Positions 9,913 to 16,918 of a stretch of 64,000 nt of DNA are shown in pieces (within the stretch, counting starts at the first letter, position 1; every line of letters begins with the position of its first letter). Below the pieces are notes generated by a model, which saw nothing but the letters and a program-made list of their open reading frames with translations, was not told the origin of the DNA and made no database searches. The translations under genes and the position numbers were made by a program. Where the stretch lies: positions 2,619,003 to 2,683,002 of the forward strand of contig CBDBJQ010000006.1 of NCBI GenBank assembly GCA_965206405.1, read 5' to 3'. This DNA is from CBDBJQ01 sp965206405 (GTDB lineage Bacteria > Pseudomonadota > Alphaproteobacteria > UBA8366).

Positions 9913-10058
9913 TGTGATGGTAAAGTTGGGTCGGCTTGCAGCCGATAGCCCGTTGCCTGGCTGATCCCCGCCTTGGCGGCGGCAACGGGAACGGAATGGG
10001 TCGATCTGAGCGCCATAAAGAGCCTCATTTGTTGGTCAGTGACATGACAGCCCGGCAT
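9913..10058 (-). pseudogene. istA: IS21-family istA, N-terminal piece
   Basis: From ATG 10058 the frame gives MPGCHVTDQQMRLFM, then AAAKAGISQATGYRLQADPTLPSQ, the classical N-terminal HTH of IstA. It is interrupted by the IS5-like element. Together with the pieces at 8417-8933 and 6035-6798 it reconstructs one istA gene of about 1.4 kb spread over 4 kb. Confidence 0.88.
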
Positions 10059-10152
10059 GAACGATCCCCTTCGCAGAAAATCTTTCCATATCCGAGCCGA
10101 TCACGACCGTCAGACCCGCCCGATTGGGGCGAAACGCGGGGGTTGGACCTCT

Positions 10153-10234
10153 CCAGTCGGGCTACGCCCCCTACGAGCCCCCCGCGTTCTCATCCTGATT
10201 GACGCTGGACTCTCATCTTTTTTGTCGCGCTGCA
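10153..10234. repeat. Direct repeat copy 2 bracketing the PIN/IS block
   Basis: Second copy of the repeat at 4189-4278, same orientation, 8 bases shorter because of C-tract differences. The two copies enclose the PIN/HTH pair, the IS481 fragment and the nested istA. This suggests either a duplicated intergenic element or junction repeats of an acquired segment. Confidence 0.8.
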
Positions 10235-10269
10235 CCCGGTTGCAAAGCGGCCAATACCGCCTCCAGCTC

Positions 10270-10470
10270 CGGTGCGATACGGTCGCCCGGAACCTGCTGT
10301 CAAGGGCGGCGCCAGAAGGCACCACCATTCAGCAAACCGTCGATGCCACAGGCTGGAAACCGCACACAGTGCGTGGTGCAATCGCTGGAACCATTAAGAA
10401 GAAGCTTGGGCTCAATGTTGTCTCCGAAAAGGCCGACGGTCGCGGGCGGGTCTATCGGATCGCTTCCTGA
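10270..10470 (+). pseudogene. DUF3489-family gene remnant (C-terminus only)
   Basis: The last ~65 residues before the TGA match the conserved core of DUF3489 proteins: LLSRAAPEGTTIQQTVDATGWKPHTVRG, then KKKLGLNVVSEK and GRGRVYRI. The frame is open further upstream (from 10057), but that part overlaps the direct repeat and istA and does not resemble the family, so the N-terminal half appears lost. DUF3489 genes often occur near site-specific recombinases in alphaproteobacteria; none is present here. Confidence 0.65.
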
Positions 10471-10513
10471 TCCACTCGACTTCATGGTGTCGGGTGGAAG
10501 GCTCGGCTATTCG

Positions 10514-11791
10514 TCAAAGTGCAAGCGCCTTTTCCAGATCTTCATGTTGGAAGGCGCTTTCCATGCGGCGTATTTCAGTTTCAGGGGCGCCACGCTTATG
10601 GGCAAAATCGCGCCAGTTCTGAACAACCGATGCAGCGTCTTTGATTAGTTCATCGGCGTCGGATCGCTTCAAAGCAAACTCCTCGGCAACAGACCTAAGG
10701 AGGTCGATCGAGCACGTGCCATCATCGAAATCAATGTTTATCGACAGAATGCGAGGCCTGAGATCTTCCGGCATCGGATTGATGTCGTAGGCCGGAGATA
10801 AGGTCCAACCGAGTTGTCCAAGCCACAAGAAGCCGTGATTGCGTAAGTGGTCATCCGTGTTTGAAGTGAGGATCGAAAAGGCGATCCTCCTGAAGATCTC
10901 CGGTCTATCGCCCGCCGCATCGGCGCCATGCTCAGTCAGTGCATCAACGATCTCAAGATAGCTTCCGCGTTCGCCATCACGATGTTCGGTCATCGACATC
11001 GCTGAAAGAAAAGGAATGCGTTCATCCCCATTTCGATCAAATCGACGGGACAGAAAGATCGGCCGGCCGTTGTTCTCCACGACGTCATGGTGCGCCACAT
11101 TGATTCCTGCGGTGGTCGCAATATCGAGAGCAATGGCCTGCCACCGTTCCATGGAGTATTCGTCGGTCTCCTTTGGAAACTTCGCAATGGAAAGATGTCC
11201 GTGCTGGTCAATCACCGACGCCTTTGGCCGCGCACCACCAAGGGAGGATCCTGGCGCAAAGATCAGAAGAAGATCTTCGTCCGTTTCTTCGCCGCGCAAG
11301 ATGCGTTCGGAAGCACCCAGCAACTGTCCCAGCGCCACTATGCCTGGAACCCCAATCGCTTGCGGTGCCTGAAAGATCTCGTCACCTTCCCACCGAAATC
11401 GTAGGGCTCCAAGCCGCGTTTCATCGGAAACACCCAGTAGGTAATCGGCTTCCTGAAGCGTCCGAACCGGCCGTCCTTCCCGCTCCGCCTGCCGGCGTTC
11501 CCGCCGGCGCATCAAGGTGCGCCCCCAAGTGTCGGGTGCAGAATCGCCGAGGGTCCCGAACATGTCCTGACCCGCGGGCGGTCGGAAGATTCCCGGACCA
11601 ATCGGCAGCGACGGATCGATGGAAAGACTTTCTGCAGACGCAACCCAGCCCGGATCATACTCGAATGTTACGGTTTCACGCCCACGCGCCGGATGTCGTC
11701 GCATCAATCCGATCCGGCGACATTGGTCTCGCCAATCCAGGAATACCTCAACGTCAGCCACCGTCAGATGCCTTTCGAGGCTTGGCGACAT
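10514..11791 (-). CDS. hipA: HipA-type serine/threonine kinase toxin
   Basis: A 425-aa HipA-family toxin kinase. Known HipA inactivates glutamyl-tRNA synthetase by phosphorylation and promotes persistence; the target here is inferred only. Visible motifs are FEYDPGW in the N-terminal domain, FGTLGDSAPDTWGR, the activation loop SSLGGARPKASV, IFLSRRFDR, the catalytic NTDDHLRNHGFLW segment and the metal-binding LSPAYDINP. ATG 11791 was chosen because it begins a family-like N-terminus (then LTVADVEVFLDW). It overlaps the hipB end by 38 bases, implying translational coupling. No strong ribosome site is seen. Confidence 0.93.
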   Translation of the reverse strand: MSPSLERHLTVADVEVFLDWRDQCRRIGLMRRHPARGRETVTFEYDPGWVASAESLSIDPSLPIGPGIFRPPAGQDMFGTLGDSAPDTWGRTLMRRRERRQAEREGRPVRTLQEADYLLGVSDETRLGALRFRWEGDEIFQAPQAIGVPGIVALGQLLGASERILRGEETDEDLLLIFAPGSSLGGARPKASVIDQHGHLSIAKFPKETDEYSMERWQAIALDIATTAGINVAHHDVVENNGRPIFLSRRFDRNGDERIPFLSAMSMTEHRDGERGSYLEIVDALTEHGADAAGDRPEIFRRIAFSILTSNTDDHLRNHGFLWLGQLGWTLSPAYDINPMPEDLRPRILSINIDFDDGTCSIDLLRSVAEEFALKRSDADELIKDAASVVQNWRDFAHKRGAPETEIRRMESAFQHEDLEKALAL

Positions 11792-12089
11792 AAGCGCGCT
11801 TGGGCAGTTCTTGCCTAGCGATATCCTGCCCGACCTCGTCATGCCTTGGGTCTGCGACATCCTCGAGGCGTTCAAGCAGGTTCAGCGCTTGTAGGACGGC
11901 AGCAACGATGCCGATACTGACAGCTGGGTCTCCCTTTTCGATTCGGGCAAGTGTCGGGCGCGATGTCGCCGCTCGGCTTGCAACGACATCCATTGGAAGC
12001 TTACGCCGAAGGCGTGCTTCCTGAATGTCTTCACCCAACTTGCGCAAAGCGCGGCGCGATGCGGGTGGCGGTCGATGCGGTGTCGGCAT
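11754..12089 (-). CDS. hipB: HipB-type HTH antitoxin/repressor
   Basis: A 111-aa XRE-family helix-turn-helix protein: LGEDIQEARLRRKLPMDVVASRAATSRPTLARIEKGDPAVS spans the DNA-binding domain (residues about 18-60, including the Cro-type recognition helix). The C-terminal tail is charged. It precedes and overlaps hipA, as in known hipBA operons, where HipB neutralizes HipA and represses the operon. The start codon abuts a perfect 19-bp inverted repeat and has no visible Shine-Dalgarno sequence, so the message may be leaderless or nearly so. Confidence 0.9.
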   Translation of the reverse strand: MPTPHRPPPASRRALRKLGEDIQEARLRRKLPMDVVASRAATSRPTLARIEKGDPAVSIGIVAAVLQALNLLERLEDVADPRHDEVGQDIARQELPKRAYVAKPRKASDGG

Positions 12090-12143
12090 AATGATATCTT
12101 CGTATTACACAAGAACATTAATATGTAATACGAAGATATCATT
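12090..12143 (-). promoter_or_regulatory. hipBA operator: perfect 19-bp inverted repeat
   Basis: AATGATATCTTCGTATTAC (12090-12108) and its exact complement (12125-12143) are separated by 16 bases and lie directly against the hipB start codon. The long perfect symmetry and AT-rich spacer fit a HipB operator overlapping the promoter. The sequence is much more AT-rich than its surroundings. Confidence 0.8.
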
Positions 12144-12189
12144 AAATCAAGGTGAATGGCGGAGCTTCGGAGAGTTTGGCAGTTACTCC

Positions 12190-12324
12190 TTAGTTCCGAA
12201 CCCTAACAACCTCAAACACTCGGCGCAGCTTACGAAACTTCTTGCCTCTCAGACGCTGCGCATCCCTCCCGTATTCAATAGCGTCACAGAACTGTTCTGA
12301 CGGCCCGTCAAGAACTTCGGCCAT
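12190..12324 (-). CDS. Possible small protein of 44 aa coupled to the DMT transporter
   Basis: An ATG at 12324 overlaps the stop codon of the transporter gene (TGATG). It opens a 44-codon frame rich in Arg, Lys and Glu that begins MAEVLDGPSEQFCDAIEYG and ends in FEVVRVRN. I do not recognise it. The stop-start overlap is what one expects for translational coupling, but chance cannot be excluded at this length. It fills most of the gap between the hipBA operator and the transporter. Confidence 0.3.
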   Translation of the reverse strand: MAEVLDGPSEQFCDAIEYGRDAQRLRGKKFRKLRRVFEVVRVRN

Positions 12325-13214
12325 CAAAGCTCCAGTTTCGCATCCCTTCTCGCGAAGCCACGCACGACCAGGGCAACGCCCGTGACGCTCACCGTGAAAC
12401 CTAGCAGTGCCGCAGCGGTGAACATCTCGTCAAAAATGAAAAAGGCCATCACGGCTACGGTCGGCGGCGTCAGGTAGAAGAGACTCGAGACCTTGAGCGC
12501 CTGGTCGTTCCGCAGCATAAACAGTAGCAGGGTATGGGCGCCCAGCGATACCACCAGCACCTGCCAGGCCAGAGCGCCAATAAAATGCGGATTCCAGTCG
12601 ATTTCCATGGTCTCGAAAGCCAGTGCGCCAAGGCCCGTGGTGACCGTGGCCACGGCAGCCTGGATTGCGTTGCCTGTAACCAGGTTCATGCCGGTGCAGA
12701 ATCGCCGCTGATAGAGCGTCCCAGCCGTTATACAGACCAGCCCGATGCCCACCGGCGACAGGTTTGCGGCATTGATCTCGCCGAGACCGAGCTTGTCGTG
12801 GACCACAAGGACAAGCCCCACAAGGCCCAGGAGGACGCCCGCACACTGGGTCAGGGGAACCCGACTCCAGGACAGCAGGCTCACCAGGCCCAGGGTCAGA
12901 ACCGGTTGCATCCCGAGTACCAGCGAAACCATTCCAGCCGAGGCGCCGCGGTCAAGCGAGACGAAGGTTCCGCTGAGATAGAGCCCCTGGACCAGGAAGC
13001 CGACGAACCCGATATGCCCCGCAGTTCGCATGTCGCGCGGCCAGGGCGCACGAAGCACCAGGCCAATGAGCAGGAAAGCGCCTGTGACCAGAAGCAGGCG
13101 CAGCCACATGAAGGTCAGTGGCTCGGCATAGGGGAGTCCGTATTTCGCTCCGACGAAAGCGGAACTCCATAACAGTACGAACAGGAACGGCCCGAGCCTG
13201 ACCACCCACGACAT
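12324..13214 (-). CDS. EamA/DMT-family transporter (putative metabolite exporter)
   Basis: A 296-aa inner-membrane protein with about ten hydrophobic segments in two EamA repeats (roughly residues 5-135 and 150-285). The N-terminus FLFVLLWSSAFVGAKYGL is characteristic of the YdcZ/RhaT-like drug/metabolite transporter superfamily. The substrate cannot be predicted. The start codon has an AAGG site about 10 bases upstream. The next gene on the same strand lies 129 bases upstream across a 14-bp tandem repeat, so co-transcription is uncertain. Confidence 0.88.
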   Translation of the reverse strand: MSWVVRLGPFLFVLLWSSAFVGAKYGLPYAEPLTFMWLRLLLVTGAFLLIGLVLRAPWPRDMRTAGHIGFVGFLVQGLYLSGTFVSLDRGASAGMVSLVLGMQPVLTLGLVSLLSWSRVPLTQCAGVLLGLVGLVLVVHDKLGLGEINAANLSPVGIGLVCITAGTLYQRRFCTGMNLVTGNAIQAAVATVTTGLGALAFETMEIDWNPHFIGALAWQVLVVSLGAHTLLLFMLRNDQALKVSSLFYLTPPTVAVMAFFIFDEMFTAAALLGFTVSVTGVALVVRGFARRDAKLEL

Positions 13215-13263
13215 CTACGGTCGCCTTGCAGGGTCTTCAGGAGAGAGAGTCAGGAGGGAGGCC

Positions 13264-13305
13264 GGGCAGGCCAGAACGGGCAGCCCAGGACGGGTAGTCA
13301 GGAGG
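13264..13305. repeat. Intergenic tandem repeat, 14 bp x 3
   Basis: Units GGGCAGGCCAGAAC, GGGCAGCCCAGGAC and GGGTAGTCAGGAGG follow each other between the transporter and the PanE-like gene. One of several short tandem arrays in this window. Confidence 0.65.
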
Positions 13306-13342
13306 GCGGTCCCGTGCCGGCGCTCGTATTCGCGGGGTGTCC

Positions 13343-14413
13343 CTAGGCGGCCTTCTCGCGGTTCTGCTCCAGCCAGCCATCGACGAGAGCAACCGTTTCA
13401 TCTATCGCATCGAGCTGCAGCCCACGCCCGGCACCGACCGTCTGCACCAGGCGGTCGACCCTTTCGATGTTCGGCGCTCCGGCCGCAAGCGCGCGTGCCG
13501 CCGAAGACGGCGTGATCAGGGATTCGGCCGCGTTCGCGTACTTGTCGAACGGCACCATGTCCGCAGGATCGGCCCCAAGCCCGACGCACAGCTCCGCCAC
13601 CCACTCATAGATTTTTCGGGACTCGTCGAGATCCGTGTGCACGGCATCGCGAATCGGGCGCATGTCGTCGGCCTGGACGCATCGGTAGTTCCCAGCGATC
13701 AGCATGCACCACTTCGCCATCGGGACGAAGATCGATTCATAGACACGCAGCTTGACCGGGATTTCGAGCGATTCACCATCGGCGTCGAAACGGGCATCCT
13801 GGATGTCTTTTTCAAGCCGGCGCAGGATCGTGGTGTGGGCATCCGATTCGAAACGGGCCGATTTGAAATTCGTCGGCAGCCGCACCTGGAGCACATTGAC
13901 CGGCTCTTCCGGCGGCCGGAACGCTTGCGGGTCTGGGCTGCAAAGGGTCATCAGCGCGGGATCGATGCCGTCCCAGACAATCGCATCGGCGTAGCTGTCC
14001 CGGCATGCATCGGTGTCGAGCCCGGGAATTCTCTTGAGGTAGGGCAATGGCGGCATATTCATGATCGACATGCAGGGTAGGCCCGCACCGGTGACGCGAT
14101 GCAACAGGTCGCGCACCTCGGGCGAGCGGTATTGCGGTTCCTGCATGGCCAGGACGGCGAGATCGAAATCGTTCACATCCACCGCGCCCGGACCTGCCGC
14201 CGCCAGCGCGCCGCCAAGATCCTGCGAGCGGATTTCCAGCAGCCCGTCACGGCCCCTGATCGGCATCCGGATGACGGCGCCCTCCGCATTGATCAGATCG
14301 ACTTCAGCAGGCAGGCAAATCAGTGTTGCCGAATGGCCGGCCATCAAAAGTTTGGTGGCAAGCAGGGAGCCGTAGGACGCCCCTAAAATCAAGACATTGT
14401 GTTTTTCAGTCAT
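13343..14413 (-). CDS. PanE/ApbA-like (ketopantoate reductase family) NAD(P)-binding oxidoreductase
   Basis: A 356-aa protein with an N-terminal Rossmann motif LILGASYGSLLATKLL (residues about 8-23), where canonical family members have GxGxxG. The length and helical C-terminal half resemble 2-dehydropantoate 2-reductase-like proteins. It is divergent from true PanE, and I would not assign the pantothenate reaction. A GAGGGA ribosome site precedes the ATG. It is transcribed away from a TauD-type oxygenase, with a 215-base shared upstream region that shows no gene. Confidence 0.65.
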   Translation of the reverse strand: MTEKHNVLILGASYGSLLATKLLMAGHSATLICLPAEVDLINAEGAVIRMPIRGRDGLLEIRSQDLGGALAAAGPGAVDVNDFDLAVLAMQEPQYRSPEVRDLLHRVTGAGLPCMSIMNMPPLPYLKRIPGLDTDACRDSYADAIVWDGIDPALMTLCSPDPQAFRPPEEPVNVLQVRLPTNFKSARFESDAHTTILRRLEKDIQDARFDADGESLEIPVKLRVYESIFVPMAKWCMLIAGNYRCVQADDMRPIRDAVHTDLDESRKIYEWVAELCVGLGADPADMVPFDKYANAAESLITPSSAARALAAGAPNIERVDRLVQTVGAGRGLQLDAIDETVALVDGWLEQNREKAA

Positions 14414-14628
14414 CCGCTTGTTCCCTCACCCCGCAAAAGCGCCCCTGGAAAACATACCTCCCAAGATCCCACCCCTAAAAAGCACGTCCCGCGCTCTATT
14501 ACCAGAACCCGCACGGGCCGAAACCGCCCCGATTGCTTCGATTTTTACTTCCGGTTTTCTTAGCAGGCCTTTTGATTTTTAGTGGGCCAGATAGATTTTT
14601 TGACATGGGACGAGCGAGGAATCAGGCC

Positions 14629-15534
14629 ATGACAGCAAGAACGACAGCAGGAACGACAGCAGGAACGACGCAAAACGCCTCCGGCATCGAGATTGTTCCC
14701 CTTTCCGACGCTCTCGGCGCGGAGCTACGCGGCATCGATCTAAACAGCGTCGACGACAGTGCTTTCACCATGATCCACGAGGCATGGCTCGACAACCTCG
14801 TCCTGCTGTTCCGGGATCAGGCGCTAACCGACCAGGCGTTGGTCGATTTCAGTCGACGCTTCGGCACCCTTTACGAGATACCGCCCAACGAGAAAGGTAC
14901 GCGCGCCCAGGGCATGATGCCGCAGATTCTTGTCGTTTCGAATCTGCGCGAGAACGGTATCGCGATCGGCGTTCTCGGTGACGACGAGGCCAGGTGGCAT
15001 ACCGACATGAACTATATATCGGAGCCAGCCATGGCGAGCGCGCTGTTCGCAAGGGAAGTGCCAGAAGTCGGCGGCGACACCGGTTTCTGCAACATGTACC
15101 AAGCCTATGAGGGACTCCCTCAGGCGCTGCGGGACAAGGTCCGCAACCTTGCCGTGAAACATGATGCATCGACGACGAGCGCCGGCAGGCTGCGCGAGGG
15201 GTACACGGAGACCACCGACGTCTCCATCTCGCCCGGCACGGTCCACCCGATGGTCGTGGTCCACCCCGAAACCAACAGGGAGGCGCTCTATCTCGGCCGC
15301 CGCCTCTACAGCTACATCCCCGATCTTCCCGTTGCAGAATCCGAAGCCCTTCTCGACGAGATCTGGGAGAGCGCGGTGCGGTCCGAATACACCTGGCACC
15401 ACCAGTGGCGCGTCGGCGATGTTCTGATCTGGGACAACCGTTGCACCATGCACCGTCGCGACGCCTTCGATCCCAAGGCTCGGCGCCACATGCGCCGCAC
15501 CCAGATCAAGGGTGCCCGCCCGATCCCCGTCTGA
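14629..15534 (+). CDS. TauD/TfdA-family Fe(II)/2-oxoglutarate-dependent dioxygenase
   Basis: A 301-aa non-heme iron oxygenase. The facial triad is visible as H124 and D126 in RWHTDMNY and a distal His near residue 275 in NRCTMHRRDAF. An Arg-rich RRHMRRTQIKG follows and should bind 2-oxoglutarate. Family members oxidize taurine, alkylsulfonates, 2,4-D and similar acids; the substrate here is unknown. The ATG at 14629 is preferred because of its AGGA site. An upstream frame to 14533 would add a hydrophobic stretch of doubtful reality. The N-terminus contains a 12-bp tandem repeat encoding TTAGTTAGTT. Confidence 0.9.
   Translation: MTARTTAGTTAGTTQNASGIEIVPLSDALGAELRGIDLNSVDDSAFTMIHEAWLDNLVLLFRDQALTDQALVDFSRRFGTLYEIPPNEKGTRAQGMMPQILVVSNLRENGIAIGVLGDDEARWHTDMNYISEPAMASALFAREVPEVGGDTGFCNMYQAYEGLPQALRDKVRNLAVKHDASTTSAGRLREGYTETTDVSISPGTVHPMVVVHPETNREALYLGRRLYSYIPDLPVAESEALLDEIWESAVRSEYTWHHQWRVGDVLIWDNRCTMHRRDAFDPKARRHMRRTQIKGARPIPV
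14640..14663. repeat. 12-bp tandem repeat in the dioxygenase N-terminus
   Basis: AACGACAGCAGG occurs twice in tandem with degenerate copies on both sides, adding Thr/Ala/Gly residues before the conserved domain. Confidence 0.6.
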
Positions 15535-15582
15535 CCAGGCGCCAGACCAGGCGCCCAGACCAGGCGCCCAGACCAGGCACCA
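15533..15582. repeat. Tandem repeat, 12-13 bp x 4, at a gene junction
   Basis: Units GACCAGGCGCCA, GACCAGGCGCCCA (twice) and GACCAGGCACCA start inside the dioxygenase stop codon and fill the gap to the convergent enolase-superfamily gene. Confidence 0.75.
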
Positions 15583-15592
15583 GAGATCCGGA

Positions 15593-16681
15593 TCAGGCGG
15601 AAAAGACGCGCGTCTCGACGGTGCAGCCCTCGAGCGCGTCGCGATCGAGCGGTGGCGAAAAGACGTTGTCGGGCAACGCCTCCAGAATCAGGGCCCCGTC
15701 CCGGACCACCAGTGGCTCGGCGAGAAGGCGGGTCGAGGTTTTCAGAAATCCGACCATCTCGCCGGCATTGTCGACACCCCGGCGCGCCACGCAGGCCTCG
15801 GTCCAACAGGCGAAATCAGACTGCACGCCGTTGCCCAGTACCGGGGTCATTCCCTGTGCGCGAATCCGCTCCAGGCCGGTAACGCAGCGTTCGAGGCCAC
15901 CAACCTTCATCAGTTTAAGCTTGATCCAGTCCGCCGCCCCGAGTTCGGCCACCCTGTCGATGTCCCCCTCGTCATAGATCGACTCGTCCAGCATCAGCGG
16001 CACGCCACTGCTCTCCCGGGCGGCCTTGCGCACGGCGACAGCCGCGTCCCAGTCGCCGGCAACACAGGTTTGCTCGACCAGTTCGATGGCTTCGGGCGAC
16101 ATCCGCTGCACGAAGGCAACGGCGTCTTCCGGGGTGTAACCCTGGTTGGCGTCGACGCGAAGCCGGACCCGGCCAGCGACTGCGCGTTGGATCAGGGCGA
16201 GGCGCTCGAGATCATCCTCGAGACCCCACCCCACCTTGACCTTAAGGACCCCGTAGCCGGCCGCGACCTTCTCCTCGATCGAGTCCTCGATCGCCCCGGG
16301 TCGAGTTTCGTTCAGGCTGGCCAGCAGCGGGACCGAGCCGCACGCCCGCAGGATCTCGTGGCCACCGAGCATCTCGACCGCCATCACCAACCCGGAAACG
16401 GTGAATGGCATCGCACGGCGAGATTGCTCGAACAGCGCCAGCCCGTCTTCCGCCATCATTCCCGTCGCCGCCTCGGCGAGATGGCAGGCGACGGTCCAGC
16501 TCTGGTCCGGCGTCTCCGGGGTGTATCCGGTCAGCACCGTCGCTTCGCCGAAGCCAGTGCGACCATCGGCGGTAATCTCGACAAAGAGCGTATCGAAGAT
16601 GGTGATGTCGGCAATGGCGGTACGGTAGGGCTCGCCCAGGGGCAGGGCGAGTCTCCGGAGCGTGAATCTCTCGAGCCGCAT
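15593..16681 (-). CDS. Enolase-superfamily enzyme, muconate lactonizing/dipeptide epimerase subgroup
   Basis: A 362-aa protein with the two-domain enolase-superfamily fold. The barrel shows the K-x-K acid/base motif LKVKVGWG (around residue 147), metal ligands in RVDANQGY (Asp), ELVEQTC (Glu) and MLDESIYD (Asp), and a late KLMKVGG lysine. These mark the MLE subgroup, which includes muconate cycloisomerase, OSB synthase/N-acylamino acid racemase, dipeptide epimerase and cis-3-hydroxyproline dehydratase. No neighbouring gene fixes the reaction. It is divergent from the aldehyde dehydrogenase gene across a region with four 13-bp repeats. Confidence 0.85.
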   Translation of the reverse strand: MRLERFTLRRLALPLGEPYRTAIADITIFDTLFVEITADGRTGFGEATVLTGYTPETPDQSWTVACHLAEAATGMMAEDGLALFEQSRRAMPFTVSGLVMAVEMLGGHEILRACGSVPLLASLNETRPGAIEDSIEEKVAAGYGVLKVKVGWGLEDDLERLALIQRAVAGRVRLRVDANQGYTPEDAVAFVQRMSPEAIELVEQTCVAGDWDAAVAVRKAARESSGVPLMLDESIYDEGDIDRVAELGAADWIKLKLMKVGGLERCVTGLERIRAQGMTPVLGNGVQSDFACWTEACVARRGVDNAGEMVGFLKTSTRLLAEPLVVRDGALILEALPDNVFSPPLDRDALEGCTVETRVFSA

Positions 16682-16752
16682 CTGTCACTCCATTGTGTTT
16701 GCTGTGTTTGCGTGTCCGGCGCCTGGCACTTCGTCCCGGCGTTTTGTCCACC

Positions 16753-16804
16753 GGTATTTTGCATCCGTATTTTGCATCAATATTTTTCCCCGGTATTTTG
16801 CATC
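16753..16804. repeat. Four 13-bp direct repeats in a divergent promoter region
   Basis: GGTATTTTGCATC (16753), CGTATTTTGCATC (16766), a degenerate copy AATATTTTTCCCC (16779) and GGTATTTTGCATC (16792) lie exactly 13 bases apart between the enolase-type gene and the aldehyde dehydrogenase. They could be regulator half-sites or another of the genome's short tandem expansions. The 13-base period does not match the DNA helical repeat, which favours the second view. Confidence 0.7.
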
Positions 16805-16918
16805 GGATGCCGTCGCACACTATAGATTGAGGCATCAATTCTGACCCGGATTTCCGGACCTGACCCGTATTGAGGGCAGCGCCGGATAGCGAGAATCCCA
16901 GAACAGGGAGAACCGAGC

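Noticed and set aside
13343..14413. Authentic ketopantoate reductase PanE
   Set aside because: The nucleotide motif and the C-terminal half deviate from PanE and no pantothenate gene is nearby, so only the superfamily was assigned.
15512..16825. Plus-strand frame of 437 codons opposite the enolase-type gene
   Set aside because: It shows no recognisable domain, while the minus strand has complete enolase-superfamily metal and acid/base motifs.
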